NCBI GenBank assembly: GCA_030018645.1
Contig: JASEHX010000025.1
Location: 1 to 14,033, forward strand
Length of the DNA stretch: 14,033 bases
Source of the DNA: Candidatus Margulisiibacteriota bacterium
Lineage (GTDB): Bacteria; Margulisbacteria; WOR-1; O2-12-FULL-45-9
Reading direction: 5' to 3'
Positions 1 through 6,819 of the stretch are shown here, one piece after another (position 1 is the first letter of the stretch; the number at the start of each line of letters is the position of its first letter). Under the pieces are notes generated by a model. That model was not told the origin of the DNA and ran no database searches. It was given only the letters and a program-made list of their open reading frames with translations. The position numbers were made by a program, and so were the translations under genes.

Positions 1-71
1 AGATACTTATATACTTCCAAAAAATCGATTACGCTTTTATGCAGTTTTTCAATAATATCCATGTTTTTCAT
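1..71 (-). CDS. Partial unknown protein, N-terminal end only
   Basis: An open leftward frame starts at ATG 71-69 and runs off the left edge. It gives 23 codons without a stop, beginning MKNMDIIEKLHKSVIDFLEV. A second ATG lies three codons in. The visible residues look like an amphipathic helix, and no family can be assigned from so little. There is no convincing Shine-Dalgarno sequence. It would be divergent from the DUF1015 gene, with about 50 bases between the starts. The evidence is only an open frame in a plausible position, so this could be chance. Confidence 0.35.
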   Translation of the reverse strand, partial: MKNMDIIEKLHKSVIDFLEVYKY

Positions 72-122
72 ATACTACCACGATTTTACTTTTGGTTACA
101 GATGTGATAGACTGGATATTTG

Positions 123-1466
123 ATGGTCAAAGTTTTTCCTTTCCATGGTATTTTATATAACAAGGACAAGCTAAAAAAGAACCTTTCTTCCCTTTTTGCC
201 CCGCCCTACGACGTCATTAACCCGGAAGAACAAGATGCCTTTTACGAAAGCAATGATTTTAATTTTGTCCGCTTGATCTTGGGCAAAGAATTTGCCGACG
301 ACAGTGAGTACAACAATAAGTATGTCCGCTCGGCCGCTTTCTTAGACGGCTGGCTGCGGCACAAAATCCTACTGCAAGACAAAAAACCGGCCTTGTACAT
401 TTACGAACAGCGTTTTTTCCTGGGCGGCCGCAAATTCTCCCGCCTTGGATTTATCGGCCTCCTGCGGCTCGAAGATATGGGCAAAGGCAAAGTTTTCCCG
501 CACGAAGACACTTATCCCAAAGCCAAACAAGACCGCCTCCAGCTCATGCGGTCAACCGCCTGCAACTTGGAATCCATCTTTGCCCTATTTGACGACGAAA
601 ACCAAAAGGTTGAGAAATTGCTTAAAAATGCCGTAAAAAAACGGCCTTTTATTGAAGTAACGGATAAACAGCGTGTTACCCACCGGCTTTGGCGGGCAGA
701 CCATAAATCGGTCATCGGCAAAATTGTCAAGGAAATGAAAGATAAGGCCGTCTTTATTGCCGACGGGCACCATCGCTACGAAGCTGCCATCCGCTATAAA
801 AACGAGCTGAAATTGCGCAATACCAAGTTTTCGGAAGAAGAAGCCTACAACCACATGATGGTCTATTTCAACAGTATTGAAGATAAAGGATTAATTGTTT
901 TACCTATCCACCGTGTCCTGCGCCAGCTTTCCTTCTTTGACAAAGAGCGCTTCAAGCAAGAATTAGCGCAGTATTTTTACCTTACCGAATATAAGGCCGG
1001 GAAACAATCAGCCCCAAAAACACTAAGGAAACTCTTGCGTGATATGCAGAAAAAGGGCCAAGCCGCTCATGTCTTCGGCTTATATATGGGCGAGCACAAG
1101 TATTACTTGCTTACCCTAAAAGATGAAAATAGTATCGAGGAAATGATCACTGAAGACAAATCCAAAACCTGGAAAAAACTCGATGCAACTATTGTCCATT
1201 ACGCTATCTTTGACCGCATTTTAGGTATTGCCAATCAAACCGCCGAAAAAGTCGTTTACACCCACAATGCCGAAGAGGCCGTTAAAATGGTTAATGAAAA
1301 GGGCTTCCAAGCCGCCATCTTGCTCAATCCTACTAAGATTAGTGAAATTGTTGCCATCGCCAGTAAGCTGGAAAAAATGCCCCACAAATCTACCTTCTTT
1401 TATCCCAAGCTTTTATCGGGGCTCGTGGTTAATAAAATTGTACACGGGGAAAAGATTAAACTTTAA
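123..1466 (+). CDS. DUF1015 family protein
   Basis: The 447-residue product matches the DUF1015 family over its full usual length. It begins with the FPFHG and APPYDVI segments (residues 6-32), has PHEDTYPKAKQDRLQLM near 126-142, and carries the hallmark ADGHHRYEAA motif at 213-222. The ADGHHR motif is shared with ParB-like and free-serine-kinase-type proteins, so a nucleotide-dependent role is possible, but the function of DUF1015 is not established. It is predicted to be cytoplasmic: no signal peptide or membrane segment is visible. I prefer ATG at 123; an in-frame TTG directly before it (120) would add only one residue. No good ribosome binding site is visible. The gene converges on the DUF3276 gene across a large hairpin. 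Confidence 0.88.
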   Translation: MVKVFPFHGILYNKDKLKKNLSSLFAPPYDVINPEEQDAFYESNDFNFVRLILGKEFADDSEYNNKYVRSAAFLDGWLRHKILLQDKKPALYIYEQRFFLGGRKFSRLGFIGLLRLEDMGKGKVFPHEDTYPKAKQDRLQLMRSTACNLESIFALFDDENQKVEKLLKNAVKKRPFIEVTDKQRVTHRLWRADHKSVIGKIVKEMKDKAVFIADGHHRYEAAIRYKNELKLRNTKFSEEEAYNHMMVYFNSIEDKGLIVLPIHRVLRQLSFFDKERFKQELAQYFYLTEYKAGKQSAPKTLRKLLRDMQKKGQAAHVFGLYMGEHKYYLLTLKDENSIEEMITEDKSKTWKKLDATIVHYAIFDRILGIANQTAEKVVYTHNAEEAVKMVNEKGFQAAILLNPTKISEIVAIASKLEKMPHKSTFFYPKLLSGLVVNKIVHGEKIKL

Positions 1467-1478
1467 CTCTGGTCGTTT

Positions 1479-1577
1479 CCCTCACCCGCTTGCCTTAATA
1501 ATTCCCCCCTCTCCCAGCCTGCCCGTCCGGCAGGCGGGTGGGAGAGGGGGAGAGTCTTTTGCATTAGCGGGTGAGGG
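1479..1577. repeat. Large nested inverted repeat between convergent genes
   Basis: Three perfect stems stack in one structure. The outer arm CCCTCACCCGCT (1479-1490) pairs with AGCGGGTGAGGG (1566-1577). The middle arm CCCCCTCTCCCA (1505-1516) pairs with TGGGAGAGGGGG (1539-1550). The inner arm GCCTGCC (1517-1523) pairs with GGCAGGC (1529-1535). The element lies between the 3' ends of two convergent genes and could terminate transcription from either side, although no clean U-tract follows. Its GC-rich, modular look suggests a dispersed palindromic repeat (REP/MITE-like) rather than a simple terminator; that part is inference. Confidence 0.75.
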
Positions 1578-1593
1578 CCGCAACGTTTAACTA

Positions 1594-1827
1594 TTAAGCT
1601 ACAACTTCGCTGGCATCTTCCAAGGCATCAACAAAATCGCTGACTTTATCCTGAAAAACCATAATGCTGAAGCGGTCAAACTTATCTTTGTCTACCAATT
1701 TGCTTTCGGTAATGGTAATGTATTTTTGATTATTTTTTGCTTCTCTTACCGAAATAAAGTAAGTCCTTCGCCCGGCTTTAACCATGCGGTTAAACAGGTC
1801 TTTGCTTTTCTTTTCCATCGTTTCCAT
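1594..1827 (-). CDS. DUF3276 / PUR-alpha-like small nucleic-acid-binding protein
   Basis: The 77-residue product resembles the DUF3276 family, a short PUR-type domain. The recognisable core is GRRTYFISVREAKNNQKYITITESK followed by an acidic IMVFQDKVSDFVDALE segment. PUR domains bind single-stranded DNA or RNA; the role in bacteria is unclear. ATG at 1827 is chosen because the perfect Shine-Dalgarno AAGGAGGTGA (about 1833-1842) lies 5-7 bases upstream; the GTG at 1836 sits inside that sequence and cannot be the start. It is the last gene of the comM-side cluster, 59 bases after the small ORF and in the same direction. Confidence 0.75.
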   Translation of the reverse strand: METMEKKSKDLFNRMVKAGRRTYFISVREAKNNQKYITITESKLVDKDKFDRFSIMVFQDKVSDFVDALEDASEVVA

Positions 1828-1886
1828 TTTTCTCACCTCCTTTCTTATAAAATTCTAACTACTCAAAACTCATACCTAAACTCACG

Positions 1887-2018
1887 CTACGTCACTTTTT
1901 CATAGCTAATAATCCGCTCCTTCAGCCAATTCCAGCGCAGCCAAGATTGCAGTTCGTCAGAGCGCATGTAAATTTCGCGGATGCAGTTAAACGGCAGCTG
2001 GTAAACCACCCTATACAT
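1887..2018 (-). CDS. Small 43-residue hypothetical protein, coupled to comM
   Basis: The frame from ATG 2018-2016 encodes 43 residues, MYRVVYQLPFNCIREIYMRS and onward, ending SYEKVT. It is rich in Trp, Tyr and Arg, with no signal peptide and no motif I recognise. Support for a real gene is positional. A strong Shine-Dalgarno (AAGGAGGTGA, about 2024-2033) stands five bases before the ATG. The start overlaps the comM stop by eight bases, and the ORF fills most of the gap before the DUF3276 gene. The same Shine-Dalgarno precedes the DUF3276 gene. Translation coupled to comM is likely. The function is unknown. Confidence 0.5.
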   Translation of the reverse strand: MYRVVYQLPFNCIREIYMRSDELQSWLRWNWLKERIISYEKVT

Positions 2019-3549
2019 TTCTTTCACCTCCTTTATCCAGAGTGCGATATTGCGTTGCTTCTGCAATGTGCTGTGCCTTAATTGCTTCGGCCCCTTCCAA
2101 ATCCGCGATCGTCCTTGCAACTTTAAGCACCTTGTCATAAGCCCGACCGCTTAATTTAAGATGGACAATAGCGGATTTTAATAACGCTTCGGCTTCCGCA
2201 TCCAAAACGCAATATTCCTTAATTTGCTTTGGCGTCATGCGGGCGTTAGAAAAAACCTTGGTTCCGCTAAATCTTGTTTGTTGTATTTGCCTAGCACTAA
2301 TCACTCGCTCGCGAATGATTTTTGAGGATTCTCCCTCCGGCAAAGCAGATAATTCTTCCGGCTTTAAGCGGGGAACTTCCAGTTTGATATCGATCCGATC
2401 CAGCAGCGGGCCAGACAATTTTCGCCAGTATTGCTGGATTTGGAAAGGCGTGCAGGTACAACGGCTTTGCATATCATAGAGCCGCCCGCAGGGACAGGGA
2501 TTCATGGCCGCCAACAGCATGAATTGTGCGGGATAAGTTAAAGTAGAATGCGCGCGGGAAATAGTAACTTTGCCATCCTCTAAAGGTTGGCGCAAGACCT
2601 CCAGCACTTTGCGGTCAAATTCAGGAAATTCGTCTAGAAACAAGACGCCCAAATGCGCCAGGGAAACTTCCCCCGGCCGCGGGATCCGCCCTCCCCCAAT
2701 TATTCCAATATCGGAAGTAGTGTGGTGGGGAGAGCGGAATGGCCGCGCCGTAACTAACGATTTTTTATTGTTTAACAGGCCGGTAACTGAATAAAGCTTG
2801 GTCACTTCCAACGCCTCTTCAATTGACAGGGGAGGCAATATGGTGGGCAGGCGGCGGGCAAGCATGGTTTTGCCGGATCCGGGGGATCCAACCATCAACG
2901 CATTGTGTCCGCCGGCCGCCGCCACTTCCAGGGCTCGTTTGACATGCCCCTGCCCCTTCACATCCGCAAAGTCAAAGCCAAAGTCCTGGTCTTGCTCAAA
3001 GAGCGCATTTATATCAATGCAATGCGGGCTGATTTTCTTTTGATCTGAAAGATATTCGATTGCTTCCCTTAACGACTCGACCGGCAGGACATCAATGCCG
3101 GCAACTAATGCCGCTTCATCGGCATTTTCTTTGGCAACGATAATCTGTTTTTTGCCGCTGTCGCGCATGGATAGGCAGATCGGCAGGATGCCATTGACCG
3201 GTTTTACTGACCCATCCAGCGATAGCTCGCCTAGAATAATTTGCCCATCTAGCTGCTTGCCGGAAATTTGTTCCGATACCAGCAGCATTCCAAGAGCAAT
3301 TGGGAGATCGTATAATGGCCCTTCTTTGCGGGTATCTGCCGGGGCTAGATTGATTGTAAAGTAACCGGCAGGCGCTTCAAATCCGGAATTTTCAATCGCC
3401 GCCCGCACCCGATCGCGCGATTCTCGAACCGAAGCATCGGGCAAACCAACAATTGATTGGCCCGGTAAACCTTTTTGGGAATCAACTTCCACTTCAATCT
3501 GGTAGGCATCTAACCCCAAAATCGCTGCCGACATAATTTTCACTAACAT
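2011..3549 (-). CDS. comM: ComM/YifB family Mg-chelatase-like AAA+ ATPase
   Basis: This 512-residue product has the complete ComM architecture. An N-terminal ChlI/Lon-like domain (about 1-170, starting MLVKIMSAAILGLDAY) is followed by an AAA+ module with Walker A GSPGSGKT at 221-228 and Walker B VLFLDEF at 302-308. A cysteine cluster lies at 352, 354, 364 and 366 within NPCPCG...CTCT, the arginine-finger segment GPLLDRID at 380-387, and the C-terminal helical domain ends at the LSGRAYDKVLKVARTIADLEG motif. ComM homologues are hexameric helicases that promote branch migration during integration of transforming DNA. The start has an AAGGAG six to seven bases upstream and matches the family N-terminus. 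yraN ends nine bases before, and the small ORF overlaps the 3' end. Confidence 0.96.
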   Translation of the reverse strand: MLVKIMSAAILGLDAYQIEVEVDSQKGLPGQSIVGLPDASVRESRDRVRAAIENSGFEAPAGYFTINLAPADTRKEGPLYDLPIALGMLLVSEQISGKQLDGQIILGELSLDGSVKPVNGILPICLSMRDSGKKQIIVAKENADEAALVAGIDVLPVESLREAIEYLSDQKKISPHCIDINALFEQDQDFGFDFADVKGQGHVKRALEVAAAGGHNALMVGSPGSGKTMLARRLPTILPPLSIEEALEVTKLYSVTGLLNNKKSLVTARPFRSPHHTTSDIGIIGGGRIPRPGEVSLAHLGVLFLDEFPEFDRKVLEVLRQPLEDGKVTISRAHSTLTYPAQFMLLAAMNPCPCGRLYDMQSRCTCTPFQIQQYWRKLSGPLLDRIDIKLEVPRLKPEELSALPEGESSKIIRERVISARQIQQTRFSGTKVFSNARMTPKQIKEYCVLDAEAEALLKSAIVHLKLSGRAYDKVLKVARTIADLEGAEAIKAQHIAEATQYRTLDKGGERNV

Positions 3550-3558
3550 TGCTGCTCC

Positions 3559-3927
3559 TTAGTTAATGGCAAAAGCATTCCTGTAATGTTCGATCGCCCT
3601 TGCCCCAGAAGAGTTTTTATAAATAGTTAAAACATCAAATCTGCAATTAGTATTTTTGACGCGATTCTTATACAAATAATAACGCGCGGTGTAGATAATG
3701 CTTTGCCGTTTGCTTTTGCGGACAGCCCCGGCAGGGGGACCGTAGCTGCGGAAAGAATAATTCTTGATTTCTACAAAGACTAAAAAGTCTTTATCGCGGG
3801 CAATAATATCGATCTCGCCCTGTTGAGAATGAAAGTTGCGCTCAATAATTTCAAACCCGTGTTGTTTGAGGTAAATTTCAGCCGCGTCTTCGCCTTTTAT
3901 GCCTAGTTCATAACTCTCGTAACCCAT
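3559..3927 (-). CDS. yraN: YraN / UPF0102 family endonuclease-like protein
   Basis: The 122-residue product is a standard-length UPF0102 member. It shows the helix GIKGEDAAEIYLKQHGFEIIERNF (9-32), then GEID (37-40) and FVEIK (51-55), which form the restriction-endonuclease-like metal site (Asp40, Glu53, Lys55), and RFDVL near 96-100. The biological role is unproven; the usual link is with ComM and DNA processing, and here yraN lies directly before comM with a nine-base gap. ATG 3927 gives the family-typical N-terminus (xxxELGxxGEDxAxxYL), but there is no recognisable Shine-Dalgarno upstream. A promoter somewhere in 3928-4036 is likely because the HU terminator precedes it. Confidence 0.92.
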   Translation of the reverse strand: MGYESYELGIKGEDAAEIYLKQHGFEIIERNFHSQQGEIDIIARDKDFLVFVEIKNYSFRSYGPPAGAVRKSKRQSIIYTARYYLYKNRVKNTNCRFDVLTIYKNSSGARAIEHYRNAFAIN

Positions 3928-4036
3928 GATGGAGAGATATAAGCAATTTTATTACCAGGCCAGCAAAGACTGAAATGAGCGTCAAAGCAGTGCAAGATGA
4001 CGAAAATTCGACGGTTGGCCTGTCGAAAAAAAAGAC

Positions 4037-4082
4037 AAAAGAAAACCCCCGCTTTCTGTGAATCAATCATAGAAAACGGGGG
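4037..4082 (-). terminator. Rho-independent terminator of the HU gene
   Basis: Leftward, the stem GCCCCCG...CGGGGG is extended by a run of A-U and G-U pairs (arms 4046-4060 and 4068-4082, loop about 4061-4067). It is followed at once by TTTTCTTTTG (4045-4037). It starts ten bases past the HU stop codon. This is a textbook intrinsic terminator and separates HU from yraN. Confidence 0.85.
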
Positions 4083-4092
4083 CAAAGATTAC

Positions 4093-4365
4093 TTAGTTAA
4101 TTTGGTCAAAAAGATGCTGTCCCATAGAGAACTTAGCAACATTGCGCGCCTTAATGGTCAGCTTGGCTCCGGTTTGGGGATTTCTCCCCCCACGGGCTTT
4201 CCGTTTAACCTTCCTCCAAGTTCCAAAGCCAACTAAACGTACTTCCTGTCCTTTCTTTAATGATTTTTCAATTTCACTAAAGCAGGCGTCAACGACAGAA
4301 GCTATTTGGGACTTGGGCATTTTGGTTGATTTCGAAATCGAGCTGGTCAATTCTTGTTTGTTCAT
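4093..4365 (-). CDS. hup: HU family DNA-binding protein
   Basis: The 90-residue protein is full length for HU/IHF. It has an N-terminal dimerisation helix pair (MNKQELTSSISKSTKMPKSQ), the VRLVGFGTW segment (42-50), the DNA-intercalating arm GGRNPQTG at 59-66 with the conserved Arg61, Asn62 and Pro63, and the C-terminal strand and helix KARNVAKFSMGQHL. HU bends and compacts DNA. An AGGTGA lies six bases before ATG 4365. The gene is monocistronic: a strong promoter about 40-70 bases upstream and an intrinsic terminator ten bases after the stop. It sits inside the usual rnhB-yraN gap, so it is an addition to the conserved cluster. HU and IHF subunits cannot be separated by sequence alone here. 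Confidence 0.95.
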   Translation of the reverse strand: MNKQELTSSISKSTKMPKSQIASVVDACFSEIEKSLKKGQEVRLVGFGTWRKVKRKARGGRNPQTGAKLTIKARNVAKFSMGQHLFDQIN

Positions 4366-4402
4366 TTACTTCACCTGCCTTCCAATATTTATTCCAACAG
4401 TC

Positions 4403-4432
4403 ATTGTAGCAAATGAATTAAAGCGCCGTCAA
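4403..4432 (-). promoter_or_regulatory. Strong sigma-70-type promoter of the HU gene
   Basis: Leftward, -35 TTGACG (4432-4427) and -10 TACAAT (4408-4403) are 18 bases apart, and each matches consensus at five of six positions. TGC directly before TACAAT gives an extended -10. The predicted start of transcription is near 4396, leaving about 30 bases of leader before ATG 4365. Confidence 0.75.
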
Positions 4433-4440
4433 ATTAAATT

Positions 4441-4493
4441 GGGCCGTGTCCGGTTTGCAACAAAAAAGCCCCGGTTGCAAACCGGACATGGGC
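4441..4493. repeat. Long hairpin just upstream of the HU promoter, with an alternative small terminator stem
   Basis: Arms GTCCGGTTTGCAAC (4448-4461) and GTTGCAAACCGGAC (4474-4487) are perfectly complementary over 14 bases, and the stem extends imperfectly to 4441 and 4493. Read leftward, the same bases can form a shorter stem, CCGGTT-TGC-AACCGG (4485-4471), followed by GGC and six T (4467-4462). This resembles an intrinsic terminator for anything transcribed from the decayed ATPase side. Confidence 0.7.
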
Positions 4494-4512
4494 CATTTTC
4501 TTCTAAGATAGA

Positions 4513-4560
4513 TTGTATTTGGCAAATACAAGGCCTATTATTGTATCTGATGGATACAAT
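4513..4560. promoter_or_regulatory. Two operator-like dyads, TTGTAT-N7-ATACAA
   Basis: The sequence TTGTATTTGGCAAATACAA (4513-4531) has 9-bp arms around one central base. TTGTATCTGATGGATACAA (4541-4559) has 7-bp arms, or 8 when extended to 4540-4560. Both share half-sites TTGTAT and ATACAA separated by seven bases, and their centres are 28 bp apart. The paired arrangement looks like a repressor binding region. The regulator and target are unknown; HU (start 4365) is the nearest intact downstream gene leftward. Confidence 0.55.
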
Positions 4561-4647
4561 GATTGAATTGGCAAAATAGGAAGAACCCCAAAAATAACTT
4601 TTCCCTTTATAACTATGTCCGCAGATCGAAAAATGACTTACTGAAGG

Positions 4648-5640
4648 TCAGATCGTTTTGCTTAAAAATTCCCGTATATGGATTTGTTCAATCCCTTGAT
4701 ATTTTTGGCCGACCAATTCGTCCATGGATATCACCATTTTTGAATAATTGTCCTTAATCAATAATAGATTGCCAAATTCCCTCTCTTTTGCCTTTTGGTC
4801 AGGGAGCAAATATGCCACCTGCAGGTATATTTTTTCTCCGCCTCGCTTTGCGACAAAATCTATTTCTTTATCCCGTAATTGTCCCACTGCAACTTCATAA
4901 CCGGACATTTTCAAATGCATAAAAACCAAATTTTCCAATACTTTATTGATATCGGTTTGCCGATATCCAGTAATGACATGCCGCAATCCTAAATCTTCAA
5001 AATAATATTTTTCACCCACTGCAAAGACTTTTTTGCCAATAATTTCCGCTCGTGGGACCTTAAACAAAAAATATGCCGCGGACAGAAAGGAGAGATAATC
5101 TAAAACCACATTCGGTGAAATATTAATCCTTTGCGATTTGAGGAAATCGCTGATCCTCTTTGCGGAGATTAAACATCCTATATTATCCGCCGAATAGGAC
5201 ACCAACCTTTCTAAAAAAGCCACTTTCCGAATGTTATGGCGAGCCACAACATCTTTTAGCAGTACCGTATCGTAAATATTCCTCAAATAATCATAGACAA
5301 TCTCATCCGTCAAATCCAAATGGATGAGATAAGGCAAATAGCGGCCGCTTAAACGGGTAGCCAATTCTCCCGATAAAAGGCCGGCATTGCTACCGGTGCA
5401 ATAAATGTCATATCCCCCGCGAGCCGGCAAACTAGTAAAAGCCCGTTCAACTTGTTCAATTTCTTGAACTTCGTCCACAAACAGATACGTTTTCCCCCTT
5501 TTAGGGCTTTTATTCTTAATGTATTCCAGCAAATCCTTATAATTTTCGATAGAGTCATACTCATGAAGCTCTTTGTTAATTAAGAAAATAGCTTTTGCCC
5601 ACCCGCCGCAAGCCCACAATAACCTTAAGGTGGAAGGAAA
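4648..5640 (-). pseudogene. Decayed AAA ATPase of the DUF4143 family
   Basis: The remnant matches the AAA_14/DUF4143 ATPase family, normally about 400 residues. The Walker A region GLRRVGKSYFL is present but in a different frame (5614-5582) that stops at 5578-5576. The rest continues one base out of phase, with Walker B TYLFVDEVQE, TGSNAGLLSGELATRLSGRY, DTVLLKDVV and the DUF4143 half (GEKYYFEDLGLRHVI, EIDFVAKRGG), ending at 4648. Upstream of about 5640 the N-terminus is missing and rnhB begins. Roughly 35-40 residues normally found between the SGRY segment and the LRNIYDTVLLKD segment also appear deleted near 5320. An open frame from ATG 5619 exists, but its first residues (MWACGGWAKA) are Walker A read out of frame. 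Intact homologues are widespread, poorly understood and often mobile. The product is probably non-functional. Confidence 0.85.
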
Positions 5641-5646
5641 AACACC

Positions 5647-6252
5647 CTAATACTGGCTCACCGGATAAAACGACCTTCGATGGATTAAGCACGGTCCAAA
5701 TTTTTCTAATTTTCTAAAATGCTCTTTGGTTCCATACCCCTTATGCCGGTCAAAGCCGTAATGAGGATATTTTTGGTGGAATTGCAGCATCATCCGATCC
5801 CTAGTTACTTTGGCGATGATCGATGCAGCGGCTATTGACGCACATCTTCCGTCTCCTTTAACAAGGGATACTTGCTGGATTGGCAAATCTATTCTCATCC
5901 GCTTGCCATCAATTAAAAGATACTGCGGCGTTATGCTCAACGCTTCAACTGCCATTTTAAGCGCTAATCGATTTGCCTTGCCGATATTAATCTTATCAAT
6001 CATTTTATGATCCAGCAAAGCAATGCCAACAGCTAATGCTTTCTCTTGTATTTCTAAATATAGTTTTTCACGCAGGGTTGGAGTAAGTTGTTTAGAATCG
6101 TTTAACCCCTTAATTTTTGTTTTGGGAGAAAAGATTACGGCGGCGGCAACAATGGGTCCAGCCAGAGGCCCGCGGCCAACCTCGTCCACTCCCGCTATAT
6201 ACTCAAAATCAACATCCCAGAATTTTTTTTCATACCTAAAAGACAACGCCAT
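5647..6252 (-). CDS. rnhB: Ribonuclease HII
   Basis: The 201-residue enzyme is full length and should hydrolyse RNA in RNA/DNA hybrids and at single embedded ribonucleotides. The catalytic carboxylates are visible: Asp23 and Glu24 in GVDEVGRGPLAGP, Asp115 in LLIDG and Asp152 in AKVTRDR. The RNase HII signatures NDSKQLT (51-57), SIAAASIIAKV (139-149), YPHYGFDRHKGYGT (162-175) and the C-terminal HRRSF are all present. ATG 6252 lies 18 bases after the lepB stop; no clear Shine-Dalgarno is visible, so coupling to lepB is likely. It is the last intact gene of the rpsP operon before the ATPase remnant. Confidence 0.96.
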   Translation of the reverse strand: MALSFRYEKKFWDVDFEYIAGVDEVGRGPLAGPIVAAAVIFSPKTKIKGLNDSKQLTPTLREKLYLEIQEKALAVGIALLDHKMIDKINIGKANRLALKMAVEALSITPQYLLIDGKRMRIDLPIQQVSLVKGDGRCASIAAASIIAKVTRDRMMLQFHQKYPHYGFDRHKGYGTKEHFRKLEKFGPCLIHRRSFYPVSQY

Positions 6253-6270
6253 TTTGCTGGCGCCATTATA

Positions 6271-6819
6271 CTAGATCAACCCAAAAAGCGAAAGCGGCCA
6301 GATGCGCAGAAAGGCCTGGCCGATCACATTCCGCTTGGGAAGGAACCCCCAATAGCGGCTGTCGGCCGAGGCGGGACGGTTGTCACCCATCATAAAATAG
6401 GCGTCGGAGGGAATTTTTACCGGCCCAAAATTGGCATAATCCTGGTTCATGGCATGCTTTTCTTCGATTGGCTTACTATTGATATATACGATCCCTTGCT
6501 TTATTTCCAACGTTTCGCCCGACAGTCCAACCAAACGTTTAATAAGGTCGCGCTTAGGGGTTCCTTCCGGCGCAACTTGACGAAAGACCAAAATATCCAT
6601 CCGCTGGGGGATCTTAAAATGATAAATGACTTTATTGACCAGGATGCGGTCACTGACATTAAGCGATGGTTCCATGGAGCTGGAAGGAATCCAAAAAACT
6701 TGCAGGAAAAAAGCGCGGATAATCAGCGCCATAATTAGGGCAACAACGATAGTTTCGGCCCAATCAAAAAACCAGTGGAATAAACGCGGGGCTTTGCCTG
6801 CTTTATCCGGCTTTGGCAT
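6271..6819 (-). CDS. lepB: Signal peptidase I
   Basis: From ATG 6819 the protein has 182 residues. One N-terminal membrane segment (about 22-40, ETIVVALIMALIIRAFFLQ) precedes the catalytic Ser48 in IPSSSMEPSL. The general base is Lys94 in LIKRLVG, and box E is MGDNRPASADSRYWG (144-158). It cleaves signal peptides on the outer face of the cytoplasmic membrane. I choose ATG 6819 because AGAGG lies just upstream and the overlap with rplS is only 17 bases; an in-frame TTG at 6852 would add 11 residues and lacks such support. Linkage rplS-lepB-rnhB is common in bacteria. Confidence 0.95.
   Translation of the reverse strand: MPKPDKAGKAPRLFHWFFDWAETIVVALIMALIIRAFFLQVFWIPSSSMEPSLNVSDRILVNKVIYHFKIPQRMDILVFRQVAPEGTPKRDLIKRLVGLSGETLEIKQGIVYINSKPIEEKHAMNQDYANFGPVKIPSDAYFMMGDNRPASADSRYWGFLPKRNVIGQAFLRIWPLSLFGLI

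Noticed and set aside
92..122. A TTGGTT-N17-GATATT promoter candidate for the DUF1015 gene
   Set aside because: The -10 would sit too close to the ATG for a transcript that includes the start codon, and the -35 match is poor.
1228..1590. A plus-strand frame running from the DUF1015 gene through the palindrome
   Set aside because: Its first part is a shifted reading of DUF1015 and its tail is translated hairpin.
4007..4027. Inverted repeat TTCGAC-N9-GTCGAA between the HU terminator and yraN
   Set aside because: Six-base arms with a nine-base loop are weak. In the leftward direction the long T-run precedes the stem and only a short TTTT follows, so neither a terminator nor an operator is convincing.
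4142..4579. A 145-codon plus-strand frame opposite the HU gene and its upstream region
   Set aside because: HU is certain on the other strand, and the frame runs through the promoter and hairpins; composition looks like a shadow.
4563..4757. A plus-strand 64-codon frame after the paired dyads, possibly their target
   Set aside because: It lies antisense to the end of the ATPase remnant, has no ribosome binding site and no recognisable features.
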